From the NCBI RefSeq assembly GCF_019880585.1, contig NZ_JAINVV010000014.1:1-64000 (forward strand): 64,000 nucleotides of DNA. The letters run 5' to 3'. This document shows positions 1-10,796 of this stretch, one piece after another (the stretch's first letter is position 1; each line of letters begins with the position of its first letter). The DNA is from Sphingomonas colocasiae (GTDB taxonomy: Bacteria; Pseudomonadota; Alphaproteobacteria; Sphingomonadales; Sphingomonadaceae). A program made the position numbers and the translations under genes. A model generated the notes under the pieces. It was not told the origin of the DNA and did not search any database. It saw nothing but the letters and a program-made list of their open reading frames with translations.

Positions 1-91
1 GGACGAGGACGCGCCGATTTTCCAGGTGGCGGACATCGGCCTGGTCGGCGACCTGTTCAAGGTTGTCCCGGAACTCACCGGCAAGCTGTAA
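1..91 (+). CDS. etfA: Electron transfer flavoprotein alpha subunit, C-terminal end (partial)
   Basis: Only the last 29 codons are inside the window (frame begins at base 2, stop TAA at 89-91). The tail reads DEDAPIFQVADIGLVGDLFK followed by VVPELTGKL, the conserved end of the FAD-binding domain of EtfA, which with EtfB passes electrons from acyl-CoA dehydrogenases to ETF-quinone oxidoreductase. Identification rests on this short conserved tail alone; the rest of the gene lies to the left. A repeat-rich gap follows. Confidence 0.8.
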   Translation, partial: DEDAPIFQVADIGLVGDLFKVVPELTGKL

Positions 92-101
92 TCAACATCT
101 C

Positions 102-209
102 AGCCCCTCCCTTTCAAGGGAGGGGTTCGGGGTGGGTGCGCTGCCGTCAGGCAGCGCTCGCGAAGCGAAGTGTTCCCCACCCCAACCCCTCCCCTGAAGG
201 GGAGGGGCT
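102..209. repeat. Intergenic inverted repeat with C/G-rich hairpins
   Basis: Two small hairpins, CCCCTCCC-tttcaa-GGGAGGGG and CCCCTCCCC-tgaa-GGGGAGGGG, flank a middle hairpin around gcgctgcc/ggcagcgc. The outer arms AGCCCC and GGGGCT close the whole 108-base unit. It lies between the convergent ends of etfA and the deacetylase gene and may serve as a bidirectional transcript end. It has the form of a dispersed REP-like element, but only one copy is present here. Confidence 0.6.
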
Positions 210-222
210 CATTCTTCCCGCA

Positions 223-1227
223 TCAAAACCCGCTGAGGAAACTCGCGACATTGCGCCCGAGCGCATCGGTGGCGTAGCCGCCCTCCATCACCACCACCAG
301 GGGTAGTCCGGACGCGGCGATGCGCCGCGCGAGCGCCGGATAATCCTCGGTCTTCAGCTTGAACTGAGAGATCGGATCCTCCTCGAAGGTATCCGCACCG
401 AACGAGACCAGCAGCAGATCCGGGCCGAACGCCGCGATCGCTTCCATCGCGGTCTCCAGCGCAGGCTCATATTCCGCCAGCGTCGTGCCGCGCGGCAGCG
501 GCAGGTTGAGCGTCGCGCCCTCCCCCGTCCCTTCGCCGCGCTCGTCGGCATGGCCCCAATAGAAGGGATAGTCGGTCACGGGGTCGGCGTGGATCGAGAC
601 GAACAATATGTCATCGCGATCGTAGAAGATGTCCTGGGTGCCATTGCCGTGATGATAGTCGATGTCGAGGATCGCCACCTTCGCGACGCCCGCATCGCGT
701 GCCGCCTGCGCAGCGACCGCAACATTGTTGATGTAGCAATAGCCGCCCAGATAGTCGGCGCCGGCATGATGCCCCGGCGGCCGGCACAGCGCAAAGGCGA
801 TCGATGCGCCGTCAAGCACCTCATGCGTCGCCGCCAGTGCCGACTGCGCGCCCCAATAGACGCTGTCCCAGGTATCGGCGGTGATCGGGGTGGACGCGTC
901 GAAGCTGAACAGGCCGAGCTGCGCGTCGATCCGTTCAAGATCCAACGGCCGCCGGCGCGCGATCGGCCAGGTATAGCCCACCGCGTCGCCGCTGCGCCCC
1001 GCCGCGATCCAGCGCGCATGGGCGTTCTTCAGGAAATCGATATAGGCGGCGTCGTGCACGCGCAGAATCGGCGCCTCGCCACGATCCGCCGGCGCCACGG
1101 TGCCGGCCAGCGCGCCCAGCATGTTGCGGGCGCGGCCCGGATGCTCGGCATAAGGGACGAAGCCGCCATTGTGCAGCTCCTGCTCGGGCGCGTGATCGAG
1201 TTCGCGCGGATCGAAGAACAGTTTCAT
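223..1227 (-). CDS. Histone deacetylase superfamily protein (acetylpolyamine/acetoin-utilisation type)
   Basis: A 334-residue zinc amidohydrolase of the HDAC/AphA fold, predicted to remove acetyl groups from small amines or protein lysines in the cytoplasm. The catalytic His pair is at His153-His154 (PPGHHA), followed by GGYCYINN. Zinc ligands appear as Asp190 and His192 in LDIDYHHGNGTQ and Asp279 in FGADT. The transition-state Tyr is Tyr318 in EGGY. Length fits the bacterial family. It is monocistronic between etfA and a divergent hydrolase. The true substrate (acetylpolyamine, acetoin-related or protein) cannot be told from sequence. Confidence 0.9.
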   Translation of the reverse strand: MKLFFDPRELDHAPEQELHNGGFVPYAEHPGRARNMLGALAGTVAPADRGEAPILRVHDAAYIDFLKNAHARWIAAGRSGDAVGYTWPIARRRPLDLERIDAQLGLFSFDASTPITADTWDSVYWGAQSALAATHEVLDGASIAFALCRPPGHHAGADYLGGYCYINNVAVAAQAARDAGVAKVAILDIDYHHGNGTQDIFYDRDDILFVSIHADPVTDYPFYWGHADERGEGTGEGATLNLPLPRGTTLAEYEPALETAMEAIAAFGPDLLLVSFGADTFEEDPISQFKLKTEDYPALARRIAASGLPLVVVMEGGYATDALGRNVASFLSGF

Positions 1228-1416
1228 GCCCCCATCCTAGAATGATCTGCCGAAAGGATGGAACCGGTTTTCCGCCGGATTGGCCCGATCGCGGCGATCA
1301 ACGGCCCGGCGCAGCGGCGCGATCGGTAGTCGGCCGAAACTTCATCACAGATTGATTTCCTTCATGTGACGGAACCGTGACTCGATTTGGAAAGTTTTTT
1401 CGGTCATAAAACTGTC

Positions 1417-2118
1417 ATGGACGCGCTTTCGCCCTCTCTTACGGCCTCGCCGCCGCCGTTCGCCAAGCTGCTTGGCGAAATGCGCGTGCTGAACGAGATC
1501 CGCCGCGGCTGGCGCTACGGCCCGGCGATGGCGACCGACCATGACGGCGAAGGCCGCCCGGTGATGGTGCTCCCCGGCTTCCTGGCGGCGGACGGATCGA
1601 CGGTGATGCTGCGCCGGACGCTGAAAGCCGCGAATTTCAGGACCTATGGCTGGGGCGAAGGCCGCAATTTCGGCGTGAAGGCCGATATTCTCGAACGGCT
1701 CGACCGCCGGCTCGACTATATCCAGCGCGAATGCGACGCGCCCGTCGCCCTGATCGGCTGGAGTCTCGGCGGCCTGATCGCGCGCGAATATGCAAAGCAC
1801 GCGCCCGACCGCATCGATCGCGTAATCACCATGGGCAGCCCCTTTTCAGGGGATCTGCGCGCCAACCATGCCTGGCGACTTTACGAACTGATCAACCGTC
1901 ATCCGGTCGATCAGGGGCCGCTTACCGTCAATCTTACCGAAAAGCCGCCGGTGCCGACCTACGCCTTGTGGTCGGAGAATGACGGCATCGTATCGCCGCT
2001 GTGCAGCCGCGGGCTGCCGCATGAAAGCGATCGCGCCTGGCAGGTGGGCTGCGGCCATCTCGGCTTCACGACCTCGCCGGATTCGATCCACGCGATCTTC
2101 GAGGCGCTGGACGCCTGA
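1417..2118 (+). CDS. Alpha/beta hydrolase, lipase-like
   Basis: A 233-residue alpha/beta hydrolase with a complete apparent triad: Ser116 in the nucleophile elbow GWSLGG, Asp189 in SENDG and His214 in CGHLG. The oxyanion region is VLPGFLA near residue 51. No signal peptide, so probably cytoplasmic. The frame is open back to a TTG at 1387, but the ATG at 1417 is preferred because the extra residues are not family-like. A weak EcfG-like element GGAAC-N17-AGTT ends at 1396, 20 bases before this ATG. Substrate unknown. Confidence 0.8.
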   Translation: MDALSPSLTASPPPFAKLLGEMRVLNEIRRGWRYGPAMATDHDGEGRPVMVLPGFLAADGSTVMLRRTLKAANFRTYGWGEGRNFGVKADILERLDRRLDYIQRECDAPVALIGWSLGGLIAREYAKHAPDRIDRVITMGSPFSGDLRANHAWRLYELINRHPVDQGPLTVNLTEKPPVPTYALWSENDGIVSPLCSRGLPHESDRAWQVGCGHLGFTTSPDSIHAIFEALDA

Positions 2119-2148
2119 GGGTTCGAGGGCTGGATCAAGCTTCTCTCT

Positions 2149-2234
2149 GTCATTCCCGCGAACGCGGGAATCCAGCTTTTCCGTGAAACATCAGAAAGAA
2201 GAAGAAGCTGGATTCCCGCATGCGCGGGAATGAC
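2149..2234. repeat. REP-like palindrome pair, copy A
   Basis: Two copies of the unit GTCATTCCCGCG(n)CGCGGGAAT, at 2149-2178 and 2205-2234, face each other in opposite orientation around a short A/G-rich spacer. Each is itself a hairpin, and together they can form a longer one. A second such pair lies at 6987-7068. The position between the convergent ends of the hydrolase and monooxygenase genes suits a transcript-end structure or a mobile REP doublet. Confidence 0.8.
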
Positions 2235-2250
2235 AACAGGTTTCTTAACC

Positions 2251-2547
2251 TCAAAGCGGCACCGTTTCCGCACGATGGATCACGATCTCCGGTGGTTCGG
2301 ACGCATTGGCACGGGCATAGGCGGCGAAGGCGCGTGAGGCCGGAACCTGGAAATGCGCGCGGAGCGCCGCTTCGTCGTCCCAGAATTCGACGAAGACCAA
2401 TCGGCACGGATCCTCGCAATCGACATGGACATTGTGGGCGATACAGCCGGATTCGGATCGGGAGCGCCGGCAATGTTCGAGGCAGGCGGCGAGCATCGGC
2501 CCGTGCGTCGCGGCCAGGGTGTGGATGGCGCCGGTGACGATGATCAT
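2251..2547 (-). CDS. Antibiotic biosynthesis monooxygenase-fold protein (putative quinol monooxygenase)
   Basis: A 98-residue single-domain ABM (dimeric ferredoxin-like) protein. It starts MIIVTGAIHTL and contains the family patterns SRSESGC, DPCRLVFVEFWDDEAALRAH and a closing HRAETV. Members often oxidise quinols or small aromatics without cofactors, or act on haem; the substrate here is unknown. The start at 2547 was chosen because the protein begins exactly at the fold; upstream residues in frame belong to the neighbouring thioesterase region. It follows that gene by 5 bases, so the two are co-transcribed. Confidence 0.8.
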   Translation of the reverse strand: MIIVTGAIHTLAATHGPMLAACLEHCRRSRSESGCIAHNVHVDCEDPCRLVFVEFWDDEAALRAHFQVPASRAFAAYARANASEPPEIVIHRAETVPL

Positions 2548-2552
2548 GGCTT

Positions 2553-2954
2553 CTACTCCTTTCCCCCCTCGATGAAATTGGCGGCGACCTCGCGCGGCAC
2601 GCGGCCGATCCGGCCCGTCGCCTTGTCGATCATGGCCCAGGTCGTCTTCGCGCGGACCTTGGCCTTGCCGTCGGGGCCGGTGAATTCGATCATCCGGTCG
2701 AACCGCGCGCCACGCGGCCATTCGGGCACCCAGGTCCGCGCGGTCACCGCCTCGCCCATGACGACATTGCCAATATAGTCGATTTCATGGCGGACGACGA
2801 CCCAGACATAGGCGTCGACATGCTCGGCCGCCGCCGCATAACGCCAATGCGCGGTCGCGATGTCCTGGATCCAGCGAACCCAGACGGCATTGTTGACATG
2901 GCCAAGCTCGTCAATGTCGTCGGCGGACGCGGTGACGGACCAGGAAAAACCCAT
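2553..2954 (-). CDS. Acyl-CoA thioesterase, 4HBT/YbgC family
   Basis: A 133-residue hot-dog fold protein starting MGFSWSVTASADDIDELGHV. The catalytic pattern DIDELGHVNNAVWVRWIQD is typical of the 4-hydroxybenzoyl-CoA thioesterase/YbgC group, with Asp near residue 15 as the probable catalytic residue. It is predicted to hydrolyse acyl-CoA or aryl-CoA thioesters in the cytoplasm. It lies 11 bases after the S9 peptidase stop and 5 before the monooxygenase-like gene, forming a three-gene minus-strand unit. Start at 2954 chosen because upstream in-frame sequence overlaps the peptidase and is not family-like. Confidence 0.85.
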   Translation of the reverse strand: MGFSWSVTASADDIDELGHVNNAVWVRWIQDIATAHWRYAAAAEHVDAYVWVVVRHEIDYIGNVVMGEAVTARTWVPEWPRGARFDRMIEFTGPDGKAKVRAKTTWAMIDKATGRIGRVPREVAANFIEGGKE

Positions 2955-2965
2955 GGCTGCGCCCC

Positions 2966-5092
2966 CTATTCCGCGTCGCCGAGCTGCCAGAGCACGAAGG
3001 CGTAGGTTTCCGCATCCTCGCGCAGACTGTCGAACCGGCCCGACTTGCCGCCATGCCCCGCCCCCATATTGGTCTTGAGCAGCAGCACATTCTTGTCCGT
3101 CTTCGTCGCGCGCAGCCTGGCCGCCCATTTCGCGGGCTCCCAATAGGTCACGCGCGGATCGTTGAGCCCGCCCGTGATCAGCAGCGGCGGATAGGCTTTG
3201 GCGGCGACATTGTCATAGGGGCTGTAGCTGCGGATCAGCTCGAACGCCTTCTTGTCGGTGATCGGATTGCCCCATTCGGGCCATTCGCCGGGGGTCAGCG
3301 GCAGGCTGTCGTCGAGCATGGTGTTGAGCACATCGACGAATGGCACGTCCGCCACCACGGCGCCCCACAGATCGGGATCGGTATTGGCGACCACGCCCAT
3401 CAGCTCGCCGCCCGCCGATCCGCCATTGATCGCGATATTGCCCGCCCTGGTGAAATCGGCGGCGATCAGCCCCTTCGCCACATCGGCGAAATCGTGGAAG
3501 GTGTTCCAGCGCGCCTCCGCCTTGCCCTGAAGGTACCAGTTATAGCCGAGATCGTCGCCGCCCCGGATGTGCGCGATGGCGAAGGCATAGCCGCGATCGA
3601 GCAGCGAGAGCCGCCCGGTCGAGAAGCTGGGCGGGATCGCATAGCCGTACGCGCCATAGGCATAGAGGAAGAGCTTGCCGGTGCCGTCCTTGCGGAAGCC
3701 CTTCTTGTAGACGACCGAAACCGGCACCTTGGCGCCGTCGCGCGCCGTCACCATCAGTCGTTCGGTCTCGTACTGTCCGGGGTCGTAGCCCGACGGGATC
3801 TCCTGCACCTTCAGTGTCGTCAGCCCGCCGGTCGCGGGATCATATTCATAGGTGGTGCGCGGCGTCACCATCGAGGAGTAGGACAGGCGATAGACGTCGG
3901 GATCATATTCGGGATTGCTCGACAGCCCCGCCGAATAGCTCGCCTCGCTGAACGGAACCCGGCTTTCCCTGCCGTCATAGGTTCTGAGCACGACCTGATC
4001 GAGCCCGTCGACACGTTCGGAAATGACGAGATGTTTCGCGAAGGCGGCGAAGCCGGTCAGATAGACGCGATCCGATCCGGCGATCACCGTTTTCCAATTG
4101 CCCGGGTCCTCGGGATCGACCTCCGCCAGTCGGAAATTCACATGGTCGTCATTGGTGAGGATCCACAGCTTGCCATGCGCCGAATCGACCGAATATTCGC
4201 GCTTCACCTTGCGCGGCGCGATCAGCAGGGGTTCGGCGAGCGGGTTCGACGCGGGCAGCAGCCGCACTTCGCTGGTCTGGTTGTCGCCGGTCGCGAGCAC
4301 GATCCACTGGCGATCCTGCGTCTCGTCGATGCCGACCTGGAAGCCGATATCCTGTTCCTCGTAAAGGACCGTGTCGGTCTTCGGATCGGCGCCGAGCACA
4401 TGGTGCAGCGCCTTGTAGGCGCGCCACTGCTCGTTCACCTCGGTATAGACTAGGCTCTTCGAATCCGCGGCCCAGGCGACATCGCCGTTCACCTGCGTGC
4501 TGATCGTCTCCAGCTCGCGTCCGGTCGCGATCTCGCGGATGCGCAGCGTATAGCGTTCGGATCCGTTGTCGTCGGCGCCATAGGCCATCAGCCGGCCATC
4601 GGGGCTCACCTCCAGGATGCCGAGGCGGAAATATTCCTTGCCTTCGGCTTCCCTGGGTTCGTCGAACAGCACTTCGTCCGCGCCGCCCGCGACCGGCCGA
4701 CGATAATGGACGGGATATTGCGCGCCGGTCTGGTAGGCGAGCCAGTAAAGCCAGTCGCCGTCCTTTTGCGGAACCGAGGAATCATCCTCCTTGATCCGGC
4801 CCTTCATCTCCTGGAAGATCGTTTCCACCAGCGCCGCGCGCGGTTTCATCCGCGCCTCGAAATAGGCGTTCTCCGCCTTCACATAATCGAGCACATCGGC
4901 ATCGTTCACCTCCGGATAGTCCTGATCCTTCAGCCAGAAATAGGGATCCTGGATCGTGACGCCGTGGCGGGTGTAGCTGTGCGGCCGCTGCTCGGCGACG
5001 GGGGGCTTGATCGGATCGGTCATGGTGTCTTTCTGGGCTTGAACGGGTGCGGCGAGCGCGATCGAGAGAGTGGCGGCGAATGCCAGGCGCAT
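2966..5092 (-). CDS. S9 family peptidase (oligopeptidase B type), exported
   Basis: A 708-residue prolyl oligopeptidase-family serine peptidase. From the ATG at 5092 it begins with a signal peptide (MRLAFAATLSIALAAPVQAQ), so it probably acts in the periplasm. An N-terminal beta-propeller (about 60-430) starts with HGVTIQDPYFWLKD. The catalytic domain has Ser559 in GGSAGGE, Asp645 in GLNDPRV and His680 in GAGHGG, the full triad. The acidic motif downstream of the Ser suggests oligopeptidase B specificity after basic residues, but this is inference. It is divergent from the aminopeptidase at 5179, giving a peptide-use pair. Confidence 0.92.
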   Translation of the reverse strand: MRLAFAATLSIALAAPVQAQKDTMTDPIKPPVAEQRPHSYTRHGVTIQDPYFWLKDQDYPEVNDADVLDYVKAENAYFEARMKPRAALVETIFQEMKGRIKEDDSSVPQKDGDWLYWLAYQTGAQYPVHYRRPVAGGADEVLFDEPREAEGKEYFRLGILEVSPDGRLMAYGADDNGSERYTLRIREIATGRELETISTQVNGDVAWAADSKSLVYTEVNEQWRAYKALHHVLGADPKTDTVLYEEQDIGFQVGIDETQDRQWIVLATGDNQTSEVRLLPASNPLAEPLLIAPRKVKREYSVDSAHGKLWILTNDDHVNFRLAEVDPEDPGNWKTVIAGSDRVYLTGFAAFAKHLVISERVDGLDQVVLRTYDGRESRVPFSEASYSAGLSSNPEYDPDVYRLSYSSMVTPRTTYEYDPATGGLTTLKVQEIPSGYDPGQYETERLMVTARDGAKVPVSVVYKKGFRKDGTGKLFLYAYGAYGYAIPPSFSTGRLSLLDRGYAFAIAHIRGGDDLGYNWYLQGKAEARWNTFHDFADVAKGLIAADFTRAGNIAINGGSAGGELMGVVANTDPDLWGAVVADVPFVDVLNTMLDDSLPLTPGEWPEWGNPITDKKAFELIRSYSPYDNVAAKAYPPLLITGGLNDPRVTYWEPAKWAARLRATKTDKNVLLLKTNMGAGHGGKSGRFDSLREDAETYAFVLWQLGDAE

Positions 5093-5178
5093 GGTCGGTA
5101 TTTCCCGTTGCGGCGGGTGGCAAGGCGGTCGCCATCGCCCTATGTTGATGCCCATCAATAGAAATCAAGGATCACCGC

Positions 5179-6972
5179 ATGTCCACCCACGAAGCACGCC
5201 TGCAGGCGCTGCGCGAGCAGTTGAAGCGCGACCGGCTCGACGGCTTCGTCGTTCCCATTTCCGACGAGCATATGAGCGAATATGTCGGCGATTATGCGCA
5301 ACGTCTTGCCTGGCTGACCGGCTTCCAGGGTTCGGCCGGCTCGGCCGTGGTGCTGCCCGAGGAAGCCGCGATCTTCGTCGACGGCCGCTATACGCTGCAG
5401 GTGCGCGAGCAGGTCGACGGCAATCACTGGCAATATGTAGGCGTGCCGCAAACCAGCGTCGCCCAATGGCTGGGCGAACATGCAAGCGAGGGCGCGCGGA
5501 TCGGTTATGACGCCTGGCTGCACACCCGCGCCTGGGCCGAACAGGCATCGGCCGCGCTCGCCAGAAAGGGCGCAACCCTGGTGCCGGTCGACACCAATCC
5601 CGTCGATGCGGTGTGGCCCGACCGGCCGGAACCGAGCACGGCCAGGCTGGTCGTCCAGCCGCAGGAACTGACCGGCAAGGGCGCCGGCGAAAAGCGCCAG
5701 GAGATCGCGGACTGGCTGCATGCGCACAAGGCGGACGCCGTCATCCTGTCGGCGCTCGACTCGATCGCCTGGACCTTCAACATCCGCGGCAAGGATGTCA
5801 GCCGCACGCCCGTGGCGCTCGCCTATGCCGTGGTGCACGGCGACGCGACCGCCGATCTCTACGTCGCGCCCGAGAAGATGGCAGAGGATGTCGCCCAGCA
5901 TCTGGGCAATGCGGTGCGCGTGCATGACCGTGCGGCATTCGCCCGCGATTTCGCGGCACTGGCCGGCAAGACGGTGGTGGTCGATCCGGAGCGCGCCGTG
6001 GCCGCGATCTTCGCCGGCCTCGATCGCGCCGGCGCCGACGCCGTCGCGCTGCGCGAACCGACCGTGCTGGCGAAGGCGATCAAGAATCAGGTCGAGATCG
6101 CAGGCCAGCGCGCGGCCCAAGCACGCGACGGCGCGGCGCTCAGCCGCTTCCTCCACTGGATCTCCGTGGAAGCGCCCAAAGGCGGGCTGACCGAATTGTC
6201 GGCGTCCGACCGGCTGGAAGCGTTCCGCAAGGAAACCGGCAAGCTGGAGGATCTTTCCTTCGACACGATTTCGGGCGCCGGCCCCAATGGCGCGGTCGTC
6301 CATTACCGGGTGAGCGAGGAGACCAACCGCCCTATCGAGACCGACTCGCTCTATCTGGTCGATTCAGGCGCCCAGTATCGCGACGGCACCACCGATGTGA
6401 CGCGCACCGTGGCGATCGGCATGCCGACCGCCGAGATGCGCGACCGCTTCACGCGCGTGCTCAAGGGGCACATCGCGCTGGCCATGGCGGTCTTTCCGCA
6501 GGGCACGCGCGGCGGCCAGCTCGATACGCTGGCGCGGCAATATCTGTGGGCAGCGGGCCTCGACTACGCGCATGGCACAGGCCATGGCGTCGGCAGCTTC
6601 CTGGGCGTGCATGAAGGGCCGCAGCGCATCGCCATGTCGGCGGGCGGCCAGGCCGGCACCGATGAACCGCTGCGCGCGGGCATGATCCTGTCCAACGAGC
6701 CCGGCTATTACAAGACCGGCGAATACGGCATCCGCATCGAGAATCTGGTGCTGGTCGAGGATCGCGACGTGCCCGGCGCGGAAAAGCCGATGCTCGGTTT
6801 CGAAACGCTCACCTTCGCCCCGATCGAACGGCGACTGATCGACGTCACGATGCTGTCACCCGCCGAACGGCAATGGGTCGATAGCTATCATGCGAAGGTG
6901 CTGGCCGTGGTCGGCCCGCAGCTCGACGGCGAGCCGAAGGCCTGGCTCGAGGCGCAGTGCGCGCCGCTTTGA
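5179..6972 (+). CDS. pepP: Xaa-Pro aminopeptidase, M24B family
   Basis: A 597-residue aminopeptidase P of the long three-domain type: two creatinase-like N-terminal domains (about 1-150 and 160-300) and a pita-bread catalytic domain. The five metal ligands are all visible: Asp395 (VDSGAQY), Asp406 (TDVTRT), His469 (HGTGHGVG), Glu507 (SNEPGYY) and Glu521 (RIENLV). It removes N-terminal residues before proline, in the cytoplasm, with a dinuclear metal centre. It is divergent from the oligopeptidase gene with an 86-base shared promoter region. Confidence 0.93.
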   Translation: MSTHEARLQALREQLKRDRLDGFVVPISDEHMSEYVGDYAQRLAWLTGFQGSAGSAVVLPEEAAIFVDGRYTLQVREQVDGNHWQYVGVPQTSVAQWLGEHASEGARIGYDAWLHTRAWAEQASAALARKGATLVPVDTNPVDAVWPDRPEPSTARLVVQPQELTGKGAGEKRQEIADWLHAHKADAVILSALDSIAWTFNIRGKDVSRTPVALAYAVVHGDATADLYVAPEKMAEDVAQHLGNAVRVHDRAAFARDFAALAGKTVVVDPERAVAAIFAGLDRAGADAVALREPTVLAKAIKNQVEIAGQRAAQARDGAALSRFLHWISVEAPKGGLTELSASDRLEAFRKETGKLEDLSFDTISGAGPNGAVVHYRVSEETNRPIETDSLYLVDSGAQYRDGTTDVTRTVAIGMPTAEMRDRFTRVLKGHIALAMAVFPQGTRGGQLDTLARQYLWAAGLDYAHGTGHGVGSFLGVHEGPQRIAMSAGGQAGTDEPLRAGMILSNEPGYYKTGEYGIRIENLVLVEDRDVPGAEKPMLGFETLTFAPIERRLIDVTMLSPAERQWVDSYHAKVLAVVGPQLDGEPKAWLEAQCAPL

Positions 6973-6986
6973 GGGCAACCATTCCT

Positions 6987-7068
6987 GTCATTCCCGCGCA
7001 CGCGGGAATCCAGAAGATGTCGATCGTAGCGCTCTACGTCACTGGATCCCCGCTTTCGCGGGGATGAC
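6987..7068. repeat. REP-like palindrome pair, copy B
   Basis: The same architecture as the element at 2149-2234: GTCATTCCCGCGCACGCGGGAATCC faces CTGGATCCCCG(n)CGGGGATGAC across a short unrelated spacer. It fills the gap between the convergent ends of pepP and the metal-dependent hydrolase gene. The two pairs in this window are about 4.8 kb apart and differ in spacer and in a few stem bases, as expected of a dispersed REP doublet. Confidence 0.8.
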
Positions 7069-7079
7069 ATTGTGATGGA

Positions 7080-7940
7080 TCAGGCGGGCGCCGCGCCCTT
7101 GGGGATCACGGCGTCGGGATAATCGCTGTCCGCCAGCGCGATCAGCGAACGATCGTCATGGTTCCAGGGGTGGAAACCCGGCAGGAAGAATGCCGACCAG
7201 GACGGGATCAGCTTGCGGACGACGCCGGGGCTGCCAAACCAGAGCCACAGGATGCGCATCGCGGCGCGCGGCCCTTCGATGCCGTCCTGCTTGAGCAGGT
7301 AAAGCATGCCCTGGAAGCGCTTCTTCCAGAATTCCTTGCTGACCAGCAGCATCATGATGGTCTTGACCTTCCAGCGCTTCCAGCGCGACCAGTCGCGCGT
7401 GGCGTGCAGCCAGGTGTCGTAAGCGACGCCCTTGTGCTCGATCTCCTCGATCGCGTGCCACTTCCACATCGCGACCAGTTCGGGATCGGCGCCCTCCCAA
7501 TAACGAGGCTCCTTGAGCATCTTCTGCGCCATGATCGCGGTATAATGTTCGAGTGCCATGGTGACCGCGAGATTCAGGATCTGCGGCCGATCCTTGGTGA
7601 GCTCCAGCGACTGGGCGACGACATCTTCGAGATGGGCAATATCATAGCCGGCGTCGACGACGCGCTTGTTGAACGACACATGCTCGCGGCTGTGCATCAC
7701 CTCCTGCTTGATGAAGGCGTTGATCTCGCGCTCCAGCTTCGGCGGCACGCCGTCGCGAAAGGCGCGCACGCTCTCGACGAAGAACGCCTCGCCGCGCGGG
7801 AATGTGACCGAAAGCGCGTTGTAGAAAGCCGTTGCAATCGGGTCGCCGCGCATCCACCACCGTTGTTGCGTCATGCCGCGTCCAAAACGGCGGTCGCGCG
7901 GGGTGATCGTCAGGTCCGTGGGTGTCTTGTCGCGGGTCAT
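7080..7940 (-). CDS. Metal-dependent hydrolase (PF10118-like)
   Basis: A 286-residue protein of the predicted metal-dependent hydrolase family PF10118. Family patterns include RDRRFGRG near the start, FIKQEVMHSREHVSFNKRV, ALEHYTAI and AIEEIEHKGVAYD; the His/Glu-rich helices could bind a di-metal centre. No signal peptide. The biochemical role of the family is not known. It is divergent from a TetR regulator whose start codon overlaps a palindrome 35 bases upstream of this gene, so TetR control is likely. Confidence 0.8.
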   Translation of the reverse strand: MTRDKTPTDLTITPRDRRFGRGMTQQRWWMRGDPIATAFYNALSVTFPRGEAFFVESVRAFRDGVPPKLEREINAFIKQEVMHSREHVSFNKRVVDAGYDIAHLEDVVAQSLELTKDRPQILNLAVTMALEHYTAIMAQKMLKEPRYWEGADPELVAMWKWHAIEEIEHKGVAYDTWLHATRDWSRWKRWKVKTIMMLLVSKEFWKKRFQGMLYLLKQDGIEGPRAAMRILWLWFGSPGVVRKLIPSWSAFFLPGFHPWNHDDRSLIALADSDYPDAVIPKGAAPA

Positions 7941-7974
7941 GCCAAAGCTCCTTGGACATCGAACTGGACGTTAC

Positions 7975-7988
7975 TGACACAAATGTCA
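7975..7988. promoter_or_regulatory. Probable TetR operator, TGACA-N4-TGTCA
   Basis: A perfect inverted repeat with 5-base arms (TGACA and TGTCA, spacer CAAA) lies in the 42-base gap between the divergent hydrolase and TetR genes and overlaps the ATG of the regulator. TetR repressors commonly bind such palindromes between themselves and their target. Binding here could block both genes at once. Confidence 0.5.
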
Positions 7989-8567
7989 ATAGTGCGAAAG
8001 AGACTGAGCCCCGAGCATAGCCGCGCCGCCGCGCTCAACGCGGCGCGCGAACTGCTGATAGAGGCGGGACCTCAAGCAGTTACGCTGAAAGCGGTGGCCG
8101 GCCGGATCGGGCGGACGCACGCCAATCTGCTCCATCATTTCGGCTCGGCGGCGGGCCTGCAAAAGGCGCTGATCGAATCGCTGGCCGAATCGGTGACCGC
8201 CGAAATCGGCGCCGCCGTGTTCCGCGCGCGCGCCGGAGACCATGATCCGCGCGAGGTGGTCGACATGACGTTCGACGCGTTCGACCGCAATGGCGCGGGC
8301 GCGCTCGCGAGCTGGATGATCCTGACCGGCAACGAGGATGCGCTCAATCCCATCCTTGATGCGATCCAGCGGCTGGTCGACAAGATTTCCAGCGACCATG
8401 CGCACAAGGATCAGTCTTTGCAGGAAGAAACGCTGCATCTGGTGCTGATGGCGCTGGGCGACGCGCTGCTCGGCGCGCCCATGGCCAAGGCGCTCGGCCT
8501 GCCGCGCGGCGCGGCGCGCGACCTGGCGACGCGCGCGCTGCTGGCGGCGCATCTGCACGATGATTGA
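7983..8567 (+). CDS. TetR family transcriptional regulator
   Basis: A 194-residue regulator. The N-terminal helix-turn-helix is AVTLKAVAGRIGRTHANLLHHF (about residues 28-50), followed by GSAAGLQKALIE, the standard TetR_N pattern. The C-terminal ligand-binding half has no recognisable signature. The start at ATG 7983 gives the usual distance to the HTH; the frame is open far upstream only as an antisense shadow of the hydrolase gene. It probably represses itself and the divergent metal-dependent hydrolase through the palindrome at 7975. Ligand unknown. Confidence 0.88.
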   Translation: MSIVRKRLSPEHSRAAALNAARELLIEAGPQAVTLKAVAGRIGRTHANLLHHFGSAAGLQKALIESLAESVTAEIGAAVFRARAGDHDPREVVDMTFDAFDRNGAGALASWMILTGNEDALNPILDAIQRLVDKISSDHAHKDQSLQEETLHLVLMALGDALLGAPMAKALGLPRGAARDLATRALLAAHLHDD

Positions 8568-8583
8568 GAGCCCGGCGCAGTAA

Positions 8584-10792
<2,209 letters not shown>

Positions 10793-10796
<4 letters not shown>

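Noticed and set aside
550-1245. Plus-strand 231-codon frame opposite the deacetylase gene
   Set aside because: Low-complexity Arg-rich translation, antisense to a gene with complete HDAC motifs.
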